From Platycnemis pennipes (taxonomy: Eukaryota > Arthropoda > Insecta > Odonata > Platycnemididae): DNA of 64,000 bases. The position numbers and the translations under genes were made by a program. This document shows, piece after piece, positions 1 to 13,310 of the stretch; the first letter of the stretch is position 1; every line of letters starts with the position of its first letter. A model generated the notes under the pieces. The model ran no database searches and was not told where the DNA came from. It was given only the letters and a program-made list of their open reading frames with translations. The stretch is taken from positions 105,499,027 to 105,563,026 of the forward strand of contig OW121856.1 in assembly GCA_933228895.1 (NCBI GenBank). The letters run 5' to 3'.

Positions 1-514
1 TGCGTTTACACGTAAAAGTTCACTGCTATGACTGTCAACTGCTAAAAACTGTTAAGCCCCACTCGGGTAAATAGCAACTACGATGCGAGTTCAGGTCGAT
101 ACTGGACACATGTCGAACACTATCGATTCTAGTTCGAGCTATAAGCAAAGTTGAAGCCCGTCTACTTTCCAGCGGAAATGTATCCAACACAATCGCAACA
201 ATCGCCAATGGAAAGCAATACACGACGGAATTTGGATATAATATCAAGGATATCCCTCCCCAAAAGGGGAGATTCTGATATTTAAAGAATGGGAACAAAA
301 GATAATCGTCATTGGTACTTACTGCTTGAAGAATTTCATGAAAATTTAAGCATCAATCACTGTTGAAATCAAACGCTTTTTATTTGTTATGACAACGCCT
401 AAATAGGGGCTTTAAGCTGCATAGAAGTTGGTGCAGACGCATCATAGCAGTAGCGATATAGATAGATCGCGCATCTCGCGACTGTCATAGCAGTCAACTG
501 CTACGTGTAAACGC
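1..514. mobile_element. MITE with GCGTTTACACGTA-type inverted ends
   Basis: Begins TGCGTTTACACG and ends CGTGTAAACGCTG. The terminal inverted repeat extends roughly 35 bp and includes ACTGCTATGACTGTCAAC and its complement. No transposase. The left end may be cut by the window. The element is the same family as the compound copy at 35904-36873; internal blocks such as CCAGCGGAAATGTATCCAAC are shared. Short open frames inside are not coding. Confidence 0.75.
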
Positions 515-529
515 TGTTTAAAGCCGCCT

Positions 530-785
530 ATTCATGCCGGCCTTCAGGCGCACCGACGGCTCTTACTTTAGCTTCAGCCCTAGCGCTGAAGCTGCACTAA
601 ATATAGTCCAGCGGCGAGTGCAGTGGACGTCGGCCAATTTAGCGCCGAAGCCGCTCATACCGCTGCAGCCTTCCCCACATACTCGGGAGGAATATTTCAC
701 TCAACCACCCGCGACATTGCATTCACTTTCAAACGGGAAACTTGGAGAGACGCGCGTGAAGAAGTAACGAAATCGAACACTGCAC
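530..785. other. no feature recognised
   Basis: GC-richer stretch between the first MITE and the first LINE. It holds a short imperfect hairpin near 570-593 and a 77-codon open frame without recognisable similarity. Confidence 0.4.
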
Positions 786-869
786 GTGGGTGAGGAATCA
801 CAATATATGTCAGGGGCGTCGGAACTATTTTCGCTGGGAGGGACCAACCTTTGGAAAAAGAATAGTTCT

Positions 870-1668
870 CCTCCTAGCACATACAAAATAAGTAATAATG
901 AAATAGCAAACGTGGAATCTATTAAATATCTTGGAATAAAACTGACACATAATCTTTCCTGGGGTAAACACATACATGAAATAATAGGTCAAGCTAATCG
1001 TAAACTGGGATTCATCAATAGAGTATTGGGTAAATGTGACGATCATGTACGTGAAATAAGCTACTTTTCCCTTGTAAGACCTCATTTGGAATATGCTACC
1101 AGTGTACGGGATCCCTACGAAATTGGACTAAATAATTAACTTGAACGTATGCAGCGAAGATCGGCAAGAATTGTAAAGGCACGGTACGATAAAAATATTG
1201 GCGTAACCAGTCTATTAATTGAATTTAAATGGGAATCATTGTATGATCGCAGGTTGGAATTTAGGCTTAATCTCTTCAACAAATCCCAAGACCATATTTA
1301 CAGTGATGTTGTTAAAAATAATTTGCGAACCGCAACTTACTATGGCAGACTGGACCATAATCATAAAATTAGAGTAATTGATTGCCGAACTGATAGATTC
1401 AAAATGTCCCTTTTCCCTCGTACAATTAGAGATGCAAATAACGGTAAATATGTCCAATCGGAGAGTAGCAATGGATAGCATCGGTAGCATCATGTTGGTA
1501 TGAGTACTTAAAGCTAACCCTACTATCAGAATGTTTAGATAGTGAAGTTCTGCCTAGTATATTAATACTATTTTTTTGTTGCATGATGCGTTGTGCATGT
1601 TTGGTGAGAATTCACCCCCTGCCACACACCTTTGTGGTGGCTTGCAGGGTGTTATGCAGATGTAGATG
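870..1668 (+). mobile_element. L2/CR1-type LINE family A, 5'-truncated 3' end
   Basis: Codes for the C-terminal part of a non-LTR retrotransposon polymerase: YKISNNEIANVESIKYLG, then RKLGFINRVLGKCDDHVREI, LERMQRRSARIVKARYD, and an IRDANNGKYVQ end. One nonsense TAA at 1137-1139 interrupts an otherwise continuous frame to 1478. The 3' end has the shared hairpin (CCCTGCCACACACC...GTGGCTTGCAGGG, 1616-1650) and then TGTAGATG. The catalytic part of the polymerase is missing. Confidence 0.85.
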
Positions 1669-2109
1669 AACCTTGAAAAGGGTCCGGCTCCCACGAAAAG
1701 GGCCCGCATTTTTTTGGTGGATAGGAGGGGGTAGAGACTAGAATTCCGCGAAAAGTGCATATGAAGGTGGTAGAATATGTGTCAGAAGGGAAAAGGCAAA
1801 CTGGAAACAAGTGAAATTTAATTTTTATTAATGAATACTCATTTCTCAAAGGTCCGGGGCAAACTCTGGGGGTGGAGCTGGGCGAATGCCCCCCCATCTG
1901 CCCCTCACTTCCGATACCGCTGATATATGTAGTACTAGTCATGGAATGGAGTGTTGCTGCTCGTAAATAATCCATAAAATTCACAGGTGAGAATGAGCTA
2001 CAGAGCGTGAAGCTTGTGTTTACCCGCAAAAAGTGGCCCTATTTCCGGATTAGCAAAAACTAAATTGGTTATAGGCATCATAATTTACAAGATATGGATA
2101 CCTTAAGGT
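1669..2109. other. no gene recognised
   Basis: Between two LINE fragments. I see no motif, repeat match or inverted ends that I can name. Confidence 0.35.
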
Positions 2110-2735
2110 GAAAAATTTAGAGAAATATTGCATAATGCATCAAAGATGCATGACGCATGATTGAAGAAGTGACAAGGATCGTCTACAGAAGAATAGGACA
2201 AAAAGTAGAGGATTTCCTGGGTGAAGACAACAAATTCGGATTCAGCAAAAGCCAGGGTACAAGAGAAGCATCCTCGGTCCTTGCTATAAGAGATGGCTGC
2301 TGTTACAGAAGAGAATGGGGCAGAACACACCGGTGTTCATTGCGTTTGTGCATTTGGAGGAGTATTTTGACAACGTGGATAAGAATTTAATGCTAAGGAA
2401 TCTGAAAGAAATTGGTGTGTTTTACAATGACCGAAGAATTATCGAAGAATCCACTGCTAATATAAAAAAATAAGCTGTGATCATATCTGGACCCAGCGGT
2501 GAAGAAGCAAGAATAAGGAAAGGAGTGAGGCAAGGTGGCGCACTGTCTACCGTAAATTTTAACGTTTACGTAGAGGAAGATGTCAATGAAAAAAAAGGAC
2601 GGTGGACATTTAGGAGAGAAACAAATAGATCGAAGGAAAAGTGGTGGAGTGGGCAAAGCGAGTAGACGGTGAAGCTCCAGATAGGAGAAACAGGTGCTCT
2701 GCACTCAAAGGTTGTCAGGAATCAGGAAATAGGAA
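2110..2735 (+). mobile_element. RTE-type LINE fragment, reverse transcriptase region
   Basis: Reads, with frame breaks, VTRIVYRRIGQKVEDFLGED, FGFSKSQGTREA, NLMLRNLKEIGVFYNDRRII and ARIRKGVRQGGALSTVNFN, which are reverse-transcriptase motifs of RTE-like non-LTR elements. The YADD catalytic part is missing. At about 2735 it passes directly, on the same strand, into LINE family A sequence. Confidence 0.75.
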
Positions 2736-3402
2736 ACGATATGTACGAGAAATCAGCTACTTTTCCCTTGTTAGACCTGATTTGGAATATGCTGCCAGTG
2801 TATGGGATCCCTACGAAATCGGTCTAAATAATTAACTTGAACGTGTGCAGCGAAGATCGGCAAGATTTGTAAAGGGACGGTACGATAACTATATTATCGT
2901 AACCAGTATATTAAATATTATAAAATGGGAATCATTTTCAGATTACAGGTTGAAATTTAGACTTAATCTCTTAAATAAATTTCAACACAATATTCTCAGT
3001 GATGATGTAAAAATATTTTGTGAACCTCAACTTATTATGGCAGACTGGACCATAATCATAAAATTAGAGAAATTGATTGCTGAACTGACAGATTCCAAAT
3101 GTCCTTTTTCCCTCGTACAATTAGAGATGCGAATAACGGTAAATATGTCGAATCGGAGAGTAGCAATGGCTAGCATAGGTAGCTGCATGTTGGTGTAAGG
3201 ACGTAAAGATAACTCAACTAACAGCATGTTTTGCATGTTTGCTTTGCGATTTCTACCTTTTTCAAATAGTGAAGCTCTGACTAGTATATTAATACTATTT
3301 CTTCTTTATGCATGATATGAAGTGCATGTTTGGTGAGAAATCACCCTCTGCCAAACACCTTTGTGGTGGCTTGCAGGGTATTATGTAGATGTAGATGATA
3401 TA
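2736..3402 (+). mobile_element. L2/CR1-type LINE family A 3' end, fused to RTE fragment
   Basis: Starts mid-gene at YVREISYFSLVRPDLEYAAS and continues to the 3' hairpin and TGTAGATG tail (3343-3402). It carries the same TAA nonsense codon (2833-2835) at the same site as the copy at 870-1668, and frameshifts further on. Five-prime truncated. Confidence 0.82.
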
Positions 3403-3537
3403 GCGGTCACCAGTAAGCTACCGATGGAACCAGAAGAGAATTAGCGTAGTTGGAAAGAATACTTGGATGATCCATGCGGTATTAATGGCAATTTCCTAGA
3501 GCTTGATCTTGGAAGAGGAAAAGGACAAGGATAAGGA

Positions 3538-3713
3538 AATGGATGACGTACATGTCCTTAGCACGCCCACTTTTCCGAAAGGGTTAAAAACATAAGTTTT
3601 TCGCCGCTCACAACACGAGAACTAATTGACGGATCGTAGAACCTAAAAATACGGGTCTTTTTATTTTTAAAAACTATCAGATTCAGCAATAAAAATATGG
3701 TAAACGACCACAT
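3538..3713 (+). mobile_element. 535-bp MITE family, 3' third only
   Basis: Matches the 3' part of the family described at 44338-44874: CACGCCCACTTTTCCGAAAG, then TTTTTCGCCGCT, then the end GGTAAACGACCACATAG-like. The 5' part is missing. Confidence 0.75.
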
Positions 3714-4009
3714 AGTGAGATAGAGAAGACGGAGCTGGAAATGAAAGCGGGGAAAACTTGGTATAATCCGCCAGCATTATTGACGAAGCTCGTAAAAGAT
3801 AGCGGAGACGGGCTTGTTCGTAGGATACATGAGGGAAGTTTGGCTGAATCGTAAAACGGCATTTATACCTATACTGAATAAGAAGATAACATGGAATGTG
3901 AAGACTATACGACAAATATTTTAGAATTATACATTTTTTTAAATTAACTTTTAGGCCAAAAGTAGTTAAGAAGTAAAAGTTGTTAATTATCGACAATCAA
4001 AGACACTAT

Positions 4010-4544
4010 AGCCCTGTCCGAAACGTGTGCTTCTTGCGCTAAGCATACCGCAATACTTGCTTGCAAGTGGAGGGGGGTACCGTCGGAAACACCCGAAGTA
4101 CGTCCGAACGCGAAGCACTCTGGGAGAAGTATGCTACGAAGCCAAAGCACAGAAGCACACTTCCATTGTTAAAGGCTTCGAAGCATTGTTGACGAGAATA
4201 ACAAAAGATGGCGGAGCCGTTGGCTACTTATAAATGTGTGCAGTATCTATTTTTTTACTTCGTATATTACATTTGCATAATTATTAATATGCATATCAAT
4301 GAAAAGGTTAATATACATATAATCGCTCTTTTTCTTCCGATCAAAACATTTGATAGATGTTACCCTCTATCGTGTTTCATTATATCTAGTGGTTTTTGAT
4401 GTTGCCACTACTGCTTAACGTCGCTCCTATACGTAGACTGTCCGGATATGAAGTATTAGTTCCCAAGCATGCTTCATTGTACGTCAGCAATACGTCATCA
4501 CCAAGAATGCTTTGCCGAAGCATACTTGGTTTTCGGATAGGGCT
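4010..4544. mobile_element. 535-bp non-autonomous element with AGCCCTRTCCGAAA ends
   Basis: The left end AGCCCTGTCCGAAAC and the complement of the right end AGCCCTATCCGAAAACC form an inverted repeat. The flanks read TAT on both sides, compatible with a TA or TAT duplication. No transposase inside. Superfamily not assigned. Confidence 0.55.
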
Positions 4545-5156
4545 TATATTTCAACAATTCTATCCCACTAATTTCCACAAATGTTGACCACTGACCTTCC
4601 AGTTATGTTGACTGCGAGGCCAATGTTACCGGAATTATATCAGAAGGCATTAGCGCAGGAACGCGAGAAATAAAGGAATGAGACGAGGCAAGAGAGTTTA
4701 GCAAGCGTCGCGTCGTCGCAGAGGACGGGCGATGGAGAGCCGGGCGACTTCGACGAGCAAGATGGGTGCTGCTGATGGTGCTGCCTGCCCGGGACCAAAA
4801 GCAACGACCTCTGACCCACGGAATGTCACTGGCGGAATCCCCCACGGCCCGGGACGTCCGTTGCTCATTGCGGAGCTCCTCTCGCGGGCGGGGAAGCAAT
4901 TACGACCGCAACCTGGCAACGCTGCGAGAGATCGTGACTCGACCGCCGCCGCCGCGAGTCACGATCTGACCCACAATCCCCTCCGCAGCGCCGCTGCCGG
5001 CCCTGGAGTCCCGCGACGAGAGCGCGCAGGGGTCGCTGCGGCGGAAGAGAGAGGGAGATCTCTCGCGTCGAAAGCGATAGCCGACATCACCCTCGGCGTC
5101 CATCCTTCCCGCTCTGCACCCGAACTCAGATGCGCTTCAGACCGAGAGGACCAGGG
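4545..5156. other. GC- and CpG-rich stretch with a hairpin, no recognised gene
   Basis: About 4690-5150 is much richer in GC and CpG than its surroundings and holds overlapping open frames on both strands (145 codons plus strand, 98 codons minus strand) with no recognisable domain. A perfect 13-bp hairpin AGATCGTGACTCG/CGAGTCACGATCT lies at 4929-4967. Splice sites or homology for a coding exon were not found. Confidence 0.4.
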
Positions 5157-5159
5157 GTT

Positions 5160-5279
5160 GGGTGCTTGAATCGTTCGAGATTGATTCCGGTACGGAATAA
5201 TCCCGAACACAATGTAAAAACATACGAGTGAGTCCTTGGTTACGCACCGGAATCAATCCCAAGCGATTCCAGCACACCC
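5160..5279. repeat. short foldback element
   Basis: Arms of about 33 bp (GGGTGCTTGAATCGTTCGAG... and ...AAGCGATTCCAGCACACCC) fold on each other around a roughly 55-bp loop. It directly abuts a second foldback element. No coding content. Confidence 0.65.
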
Positions 5280-5283
5280 CCCC

Positions 5284-5602
5284 GGGGGGGTTGTGTTTGA
5301 AACCTTCGGAATTATCTCGAATAGGTAACCAAGCAGTCACGTGGTACAAACACGAATGGTTTGCAAATTTTATGTCACTGAATCGCTCGTTACATCATCA
5401 AAAATTGTTTTCACTTGAGTTTTTCTCATCTCTCTGGTCTATAGATCCCACACATGAGATAAAACACAAGTGTAAACAATGAATGAGGCTGTAATCAGCG
5501 GTTTTAACACATCAGATTTGCGAGCCATTCTTGCTTATACCACGTGACTCCTTGGTTACCTATTCGAAATAATCTCGACTGTTTCAAACACAACCCCCCA
5601 GG
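5284..5602. mobile_element. foldback MITE with ~90-bp inverted arms
   Basis: The left arm (GGTTGTGTTTGAAACC, then AATAGGTAACCAAGCAGTCA and CGTGGTACAAAC) is mirrored by the right arm (TTTATACCACGTGACTCC-like, TTGGTTACCTATTCG, TTTCAAACACAACCCCCC). A second copy is at 40187-40497. No protein-coding content. Confidence 0.78.
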
Positions 5603-5603
5603 A

Positions 5604-5835
5604 TGTGAATGGAAATGGTAGGGAGAAACGCGGTGTTGGCAACGCTCTTAAAAGATAGGCGCCAAGGGGACCACGGCCTAACGTCCCAACCGACGGACGG
5701 AGCGGAGTACTGAACCTGAAATGCCCTCCACAAAGAACTCGTTTTGGGACCGCCTTGCCAATGAGAAATATCTTCCGCTGCCGGGACTCAAACCCGGCAG
5801 TACTCTTGACCACCACAGCTACCTGACCCCTCTAT
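5604..5835 (-). repeat. tRNA-derived SINE
   Basis: On the minus strand a tRNA-like head (GGTGGTCAAGAG, B-box GGGTTTGAGTCCC) is followed by the core TCCGTCCGTCGGTTGGGACG and CCTTGGCGCCTATC. The same core is found in the copies at 7180-7400 and 7590-7800. Retroposed by LINE machinery; not a functional tRNA. Confidence 0.72.
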
Positions 5836-5849
5836 TCGACTCTTATTTA

Positions 5850-7130
5850 TCCCGGGAGTGTGAGGCGGGCAAACGATATTGCTGCTTCGTGCTCAGCTGT
5901 GTTACTTCTGCGATGTCCTCCAAAAGAATTTTTTGGCCACTTGTTATCGCGTTCTTAGCATCGACTGCTATGGGAGTGCCATAGTGGATTTTGAGGTCGC
6001 ATCAATCATTAATCATGATGCAGAGGCAGAAGCAATGACTTGCTTTGTTAACGTGACTGAATACCGGCACATATAGCTCAAAGCATTGATTTTGAAGGAG
6101 ATGGTTCCGCAGTCACCCAATCCACGAGCAATATTTGCATGCAACCTACAGATCGTCTTCATATAAAAATACGTTCCAATAATGTTGGTCTCAACGCACG
6201 GCATCCCTGACAGTTATGTATGACATACATTTTTGATCAATTGACCTGCAATACTCCAATTTACAACCTTTAAAAAGCATAGATACTTCACTGCGCGAGG
6301 CGTCATCTCCCGAGGGATTAAATAACATTCGCCCATGGCACTTTCTCCTTTCCTCTTTCCGCAAGGACAGGCCGCTCGCCGCATTCTGGACCCGCGAGGT
6401 CTCCCGCGCACTCAGCGAGCGCGGTCCACGGTTGGGGAATGATTTCGGGGGTGGATTCGACGAAGGGTCATCCCCAATGGTCGCAGCCGGGCTAAGGGAT
6501 TCTCCTTGCATTCAAGTAAACGTGAAAGATCAACCGCACATTCGCATTGGACCGGATGCCATCGACTGTAGAAGCCAAAGAACTCGTAAAAGAACATCCT
6601 TTTGCTTAAACGCTGAAACTGGTCGGCACGAAAACTGCTTCCTGGGAGAGACGTCAACGCCAGGATTAGAAGCAGAGGGAAATCGGGATGTCGCCATGGT
6701 GATCTCAAGATTGACAACTTTTAGTTGGGTAATACTGCTGTAACGCTATTGGGAAACGTATATGGAATCCTTGCATGAAATTCCTAGAACTCGATAAATT
6801 TATTAAAAAGCACAAACTTTAAAAAAATATCACTTTTAAAATAACACACCAGGGTTTCGCCAGAATTCTCGTTATCAGACTTGATTCTTTGTGCGTTTTT
6901 ATAAGTGGTTTTCGTAAAAGTCTGTGTTTCTTAATAAATTTATTGGCTATGGAGTATCCAGAGTTCTCTGTTAGTTCTCCACATCGCCATAATTAGCAGC
7001 AAAATATTTTAATATCGAACGTGATATTACATATCGATTGGAAGAAGAAACCAAAGGCATTAGTAGAGTGTTGAAAACCTAATAAAGTAGTTATGAAGTA
7101 GTGAGGGTATTGGCAATAATCCTTTCCAGT
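5850..7130. other. no gene recognised
   Basis: Mixed AT-rich intronic sequence with a GC-richer part around 6300-6700. The open frames of about 100 codons on both strands show no known domain. The expected last svp exon (DACGLSD...GKLLLRLPSLR) is not here. Confidence 0.45.
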
Positions 7131-7179
7131 AATTAGTGGAACTGATGAAGGGTGGAGAGAAACCCGGCGTCGGCATTAA

Positions 7180-7400
7180 CATACCCCCCAGCATAAGGCG
7201 CCCAAGGGAACCCCTTTTTCACGTCCCATCCGACGGACGGAGTACTGAAAATGAAGTGCTCACCACACAACACTCAAGTAGTGACAGGTTTGTGACAGAT
7301 CCCAGTGATAAATCTGCCACTTCCGGGTATGAACTCGGGTCTTCGGGGTAAAGGCCAGGGCACCCCTCTTCTCGCCCTAAGGGAATAACTCTGATACGAG
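7180..7400 (-). repeat. tRNA-derived SINE
   Basis: Minus-strand copy of the SINE at 5604-5835: B-box-like CCCGAGTTCATACCCGG and the core CGTCCGTCGGATGGGACG. It faces away from the plus-strand copy at 7590-7800, so the two form an inverted pair. Confidence 0.68.
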
Positions 7401-7589
7401 AAGCCTTCCCAGGGTGACAGAAGTTTTTTCAGCACGCATTACGACTTGGAGAAGTACAGCAAATGGCTGAAGGTTACGGAGGAACGTGCTGCTTGGAGAT
7501 CCACGGGAGGAGACGATAGCGACCCAGAATGACAGATCCATTTTTCGCTACGAAAATGAAAACAGATGACGATCAGTGTGACCAGTGTT

Positions 7590-7800
7590 GCACACTCCCG
7601 ACCAGAAAGTGCGCCACCTTTTGTGTCCCATCCCGAGGGCCCGGGTTCGATTAATATGGATATGGCGGATTTTTCCGTCATAAACTGGTCCCTACTTGAG
7701 TGCCTAGTGGAGGTCATTTCAAGTTCGGTACTCCGTCCGTCGGATGGGACGTCAAGCCGCGGCCCCCTTGGCTCCTGTCGTTAACAGCACGGTGATGCCT
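7590..7800 (+). repeat. tRNA-derived SINE
   Basis: Plus-strand copy: B-box GGGTTCGATTAA near 7640, then the core CTCCGTCCGTCGGATGGGAC (7733-7752) and CCCCTTGGCTCCTGTC. The A-box is degenerate. Confidence 0.7.
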
Positions 7801-9726
<1,926 letters not shown>

Positions 9727-9748
9727 CTACATCAGTGGGACAGAGAGA

Positions 9749-10295
9749 AATGGGGTCGTTTACCATATTTTTTTATTGCCTAATCTGATGGAGTTTTTTA
9801 AAAATAAAAATACCCGTATTTTTCCGTTTTCTGATCCGTCAATTATTTATTGAGTTACAAGCGGCGAAAAACTGATGTTTTTAACCCTTTCGGAAAAGTG
9901 GGCGTGGTGCAACCTCTGACTTATAACGACTTCGTCCAATCACAACTGAGCCCGCAAAGCTACTTCGCCTCATCGCAATGGGGGGGGACACACCTGACTC
10001 TGCCAATAGAAGCAGTTGTGACAGCATCTGGGCAAGGAGACCTTCCGTGTACCCCCCTCCACTCCCTTCCCTTCCACGAAAAGCAGTCAAGGACGGGAGG
10101 AAAATGACGTCAATGTTATCACAGCAGTTTTTTTGCTGGGCGTCACCTTTTGCTTATTTAAAGTTTTGATTTATGAGTGAACGGTTGTGGTTAGAAGATT
10201 AATTTTTCACTAAAATTCTTTTTTTGATTCCATCTAAAGATTTCGTGTATAAAATTGCGATTTAGGTTCCGATTAAGGAACCGAAATCGCAATTT
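9749..10295 (-). mobile_element. 535-bp MITE family, reverse orientation, next to the svp 3' splice site
   Basis: Starts AATGGGGTCGTTTACCATA (the family's right end) and carries the family landmarks AAGTGGGCGTGGTGCAACCT and AATGACGTCAATG. The far end is abnormal. Instead of the normal GAGTAAACGCCCCCATT terminus it ends in a 19-bp inverted repeat (AAATTGCGATTTAGGTTCC and its complement, one mismatch, 6-nt loop, 10252-10295). Confidence 0.88.
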
Positions 10296-10329
10296 CCGAG
10301 TAAGGAAGGTAGAAGGAGAATGAAAATTA

Positions 10330-11050
10330 AAAAAGACGCTAGGAAACATGGAAACTACAATGACCAGATGCCAGCAGAATAACAATGAAAAGGAAACTAA
10401 GGTGCAATACGAGGAAATATGACAAGACCAACGTAAAACTAAGAAAACAAAATCTTGAGTAGGTGAAAGACTATTGTGTTATCTAGAAAACCGAGAAACC
10501 AGCGATGGAAGAGAAATAGTCAGAATAATAGCTCATGTGAAGATGGCATTCTACCAAAATAAGATTCTGATTACAGCCGGAAATACAGGCGAGGAAATAA
10601 GGTAACACATCATTGGAACAATACATCTGAAGCAAGCTCCTTTATGGAAGTGACGCATGGAAGATGACAAAAGCAGAGAAGTCAAGTCAAGGAAACGTGG
10701 TGATACCGAAGAATGATGAAGATAAAATGGGTCAACCGAATGACAAACGAAGAAGCCTTAAAATTGTGGGAGAAAGGAGAAGTCTTTTAAAACTATAAAA
10801 AGAAGACGGGACAACTTAATCGGCCATATCTTAACACACGATGGCCAGCTGAAAACAATCGTCGAGGGAAAAGTGAACTGGAAGAATGGAAAGGATGCCC
10901 AAACATAAGATACATAAGTATGCATGAGATACGTCTGTCGTTAAGGTTGTGAAAGAGAAGAATTACGACAATTAGAAGAGGTTGGCCGATAGGAGAGTCG
11001 AGATGTGTAAAACAAATCTTAGGATTGTTGATCGATCATGATCATGATCG
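10330..11050 (+). mobile_element. RTE-type LINE, decayed 3' part
   Basis: Heavily mutated coding remains (KMAFYQNKILITAGN, WGEMEDDKSREVKSR-like, RRRDNLIGHILTHDGQLKTI, VEGKVNWKNGKDA) match the C-terminal end of the RTE-type elements seen at 45500 and 56430. The 3' end shows AGGATTGTTGATCGATCATG followed by ATG-rich repeats, the usual RTE tail here. Confidence 0.65.
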
Positions 11051-11221
11051 TTATCTTTCTAGCTGGGACTTAACATTTTTCCTGTCCCTTCTCTCCTCAA
11101 TTTCTCCCCATCATTCCTACTGTCGCCCATGGTTTCTTGACCATGGTACGATCGGTTAAGTAATGAATGACTTTAAGACAATGCAATATGATAAGTTTAG
11201 CCGATTGGAGAATGGAGTAGA

Positions 11222-12037
11222 CGCACGTACAAAATAAGTAATAATGAATTAACAAACGTGGAATCTATTAAATATCTTGGAATAAGACTGACACATGATC
11301 TTTCCTGGGGAAAACACATTCGTGAAATAATGGATCAAGCTAATCGTAGAATGGGATTCATCAAAAGAGCATTGGGTAAATGTGACGAACATGTACGAGA
11401 AATCAGCTACTTTTGCCTTGTTAGACCTCATTTGGAATAGGCTGCCAGTGTATGGGATCCCTATGAAATCGGTCTAAATAACGAACTTGAACGTGTGCAG
11501 CGAAGATCGGCAACATGTGTAAAGGCACGGTACGATAACCATTTTAGCGTAACCAGTCTATTAAAATGGGAACCATTGTCAGATCGCAGGTTGAAATTTA
11601 GACTTAATCTCCTAATAAATTCCAAGATAATATTTTCAGTGATGACGTTAAAAATATTTTGCGAACCCCAACTTACTACGGTAGACTGGAACATAATTAC
11701 AAAATAAGAGAAATTGATTGCCGAACTGACAGATTCAAAATGTTCTTTTTTCCTCGTACAATTAGGGGTATGAATAACGGTAAATATATCCAGTACGAGT
11801 GTAGCAATGGATAACATTGGTAGCTGCATGTTGGTATAAGAACTTGAAGGTAACCCAACTTACAGCACGTTTTTGCATGCTTAGTTTGCTATTTTTATCT
11901 TTTTAAATGGTGCAGTGTAGACTAATATATTAATATAATTCCTTTTAAATGCATGATATGTGGTGCATGTTGGATGAGAATTCACCTACTGCCAAATACC
12001 TTTGTGGTGGCTTGCAGGGTATTATGTAGATGTAGAG
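11222..12037 (+). mobile_element. L2/CR1-type LINE family A 3' end
   Basis: Frame runs KISNNELTNVESIKYLGIRL to LVRPHLE, then a TAG at 11438-11440, and continues ELERVQRRSATCVKARYDN before frameshifts and a small in-frame deletion (SLLKWEPLSD). It ends with the shared hairpin and TGTAGA tail (11985-12037). Confidence 0.85.
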
Positions 12038-12451
12038 AGGTGCGTCACATGAACCTTAGCATGTTGATAATGATGATGTTCTTAATATATATCACGATAA
12101 CTTCTTATGAACGTGTGGACATGTTTATTTACTTCTGGACCATCTTTTGCAATATTTTCGCCAAGTGTATCGAATGCGATCCGAGAGACATCGCAACGCA
12201 TGTTTCTTTTTTTGGTTGACTATACCGTTCCCGTCCGTCCATCGCACTTTCTACTCTCTCTTCAACATTTCTAGCTCTTACAATCTCTTCTGGTCACCTT
12301 TCACTAGAGCCCGGATGTGAGACCCACCCAAAGACACGATCAAGTTCTTCACTGAATTGAAAAAAAAAAGAAACTATCAGAACCGTAAAACAACGTTAAG
12401 AACACAATTCATTCACACGATTGACCAAGGTTTCCACGGATAAATGTCATT

Positions 12452-13215
12452 TTGAAAGTGTCCCTCCAGCGATGCAACTGTGTAAACGTACATGCCTCTC
12501 GTAAAAGAGTATTAGGGAAAAGTGAGGAGAGGGTGAAGGAACGTTGCTATTTTTCAATTGTTATGCCACATTTAGAATATGCTGCGAGTATATGGGTCCA
12601 TAATGAAGCAGGCTTAATTTGCGAATTAGATCGAGTAAAACGAAGAGCAGCGAGATATATAATAGGGTGTTACGATAGGGAAAGCAGTGTGTCTGGTATG
12701 TTACCTGAATTGGGATGGGAATCGCTGTCGCAACGCAGGCTGAATTATAGACTTAATCTTCTGGGAAAATTTAAGAAGGGACATTTCATTAATGACGTTA
12801 ATCATATATTGCTGGCTCCGATTAACTATGGTAGGCTCGATAATTCTAATAAAGTAAGGGAGGTAGATTGCAGGATTCATTTTTTTCCACATACGATTCG
12901 AGATCAGAACGTTAGACATCGCGTAAATCGGTAATGATTATAGAGGTAATATTCAGAGTAGGTTGATAGTATTTTATTATTTCCTGCATGTTCAAAGGTG
13001 TGACTCGCGGGCATTGCTTTTTCTTTGCATGCATGAGTATCTAAGAAATTGGTGTCGGGTTTCAAGTCATGCATGGTATTCGTTGGTGTGTCCTGCATGA
13101 TTGGGATGTTTTTCTTTTTTTCCCCCTAATTACTTTGTTTTTTTGTCGATTTTGTCGTTCATTTTTGTTTGTTGTGTCATTATTCCCGGTGTGGATGCAC
13201 CCCCTGCCACACATA
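12452..13215 (+). mobile_element. L2/CR1-type LINE family C 3' end
   Basis: A 160-codon frame (12452-12934) reads RKRVLGKSEERVKERCYFSI, VMPHLEYAASIWVHNEAG, LDRVKRRAARYIIGCYDRES and IRDQNVRHRVNR. It is clearly related to families A and B but distinct. The 3' hairpin is only half present (CACCCCCTGCCACACAT at 13199), so the tail is truncated. Only copy of this family seen. Confidence 0.8.
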
Positions 13216-13310
13216 TGGAAAAAAATATATATCTATCATTATTCAAGCCTTGGTTGCAATTGAACGCCTTACTATTGATTTACGAGTCATCAAATTCGGC
13301 GCTTCGCTCG

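Noticed and set aside
570..593. Hairpin AGCTTCAGC/GCTGAAGCT
   Set aside because: Nine-bp arms are too short to stand out in a region with no other support.
4732..5169. 145-codon plus-strand open frame in a GC-rich region
   Set aside because: Low-complexity Ala/Arg-rich translation, equally long frames on the other strand, no splice signals or domain.
6340..6420. Short resemblance to the svp last exon (GGACAGGCCGCTCGCCGC)
   Set aside because: The minus-strand translation around it does not continue as nuclear-receptor sequence.
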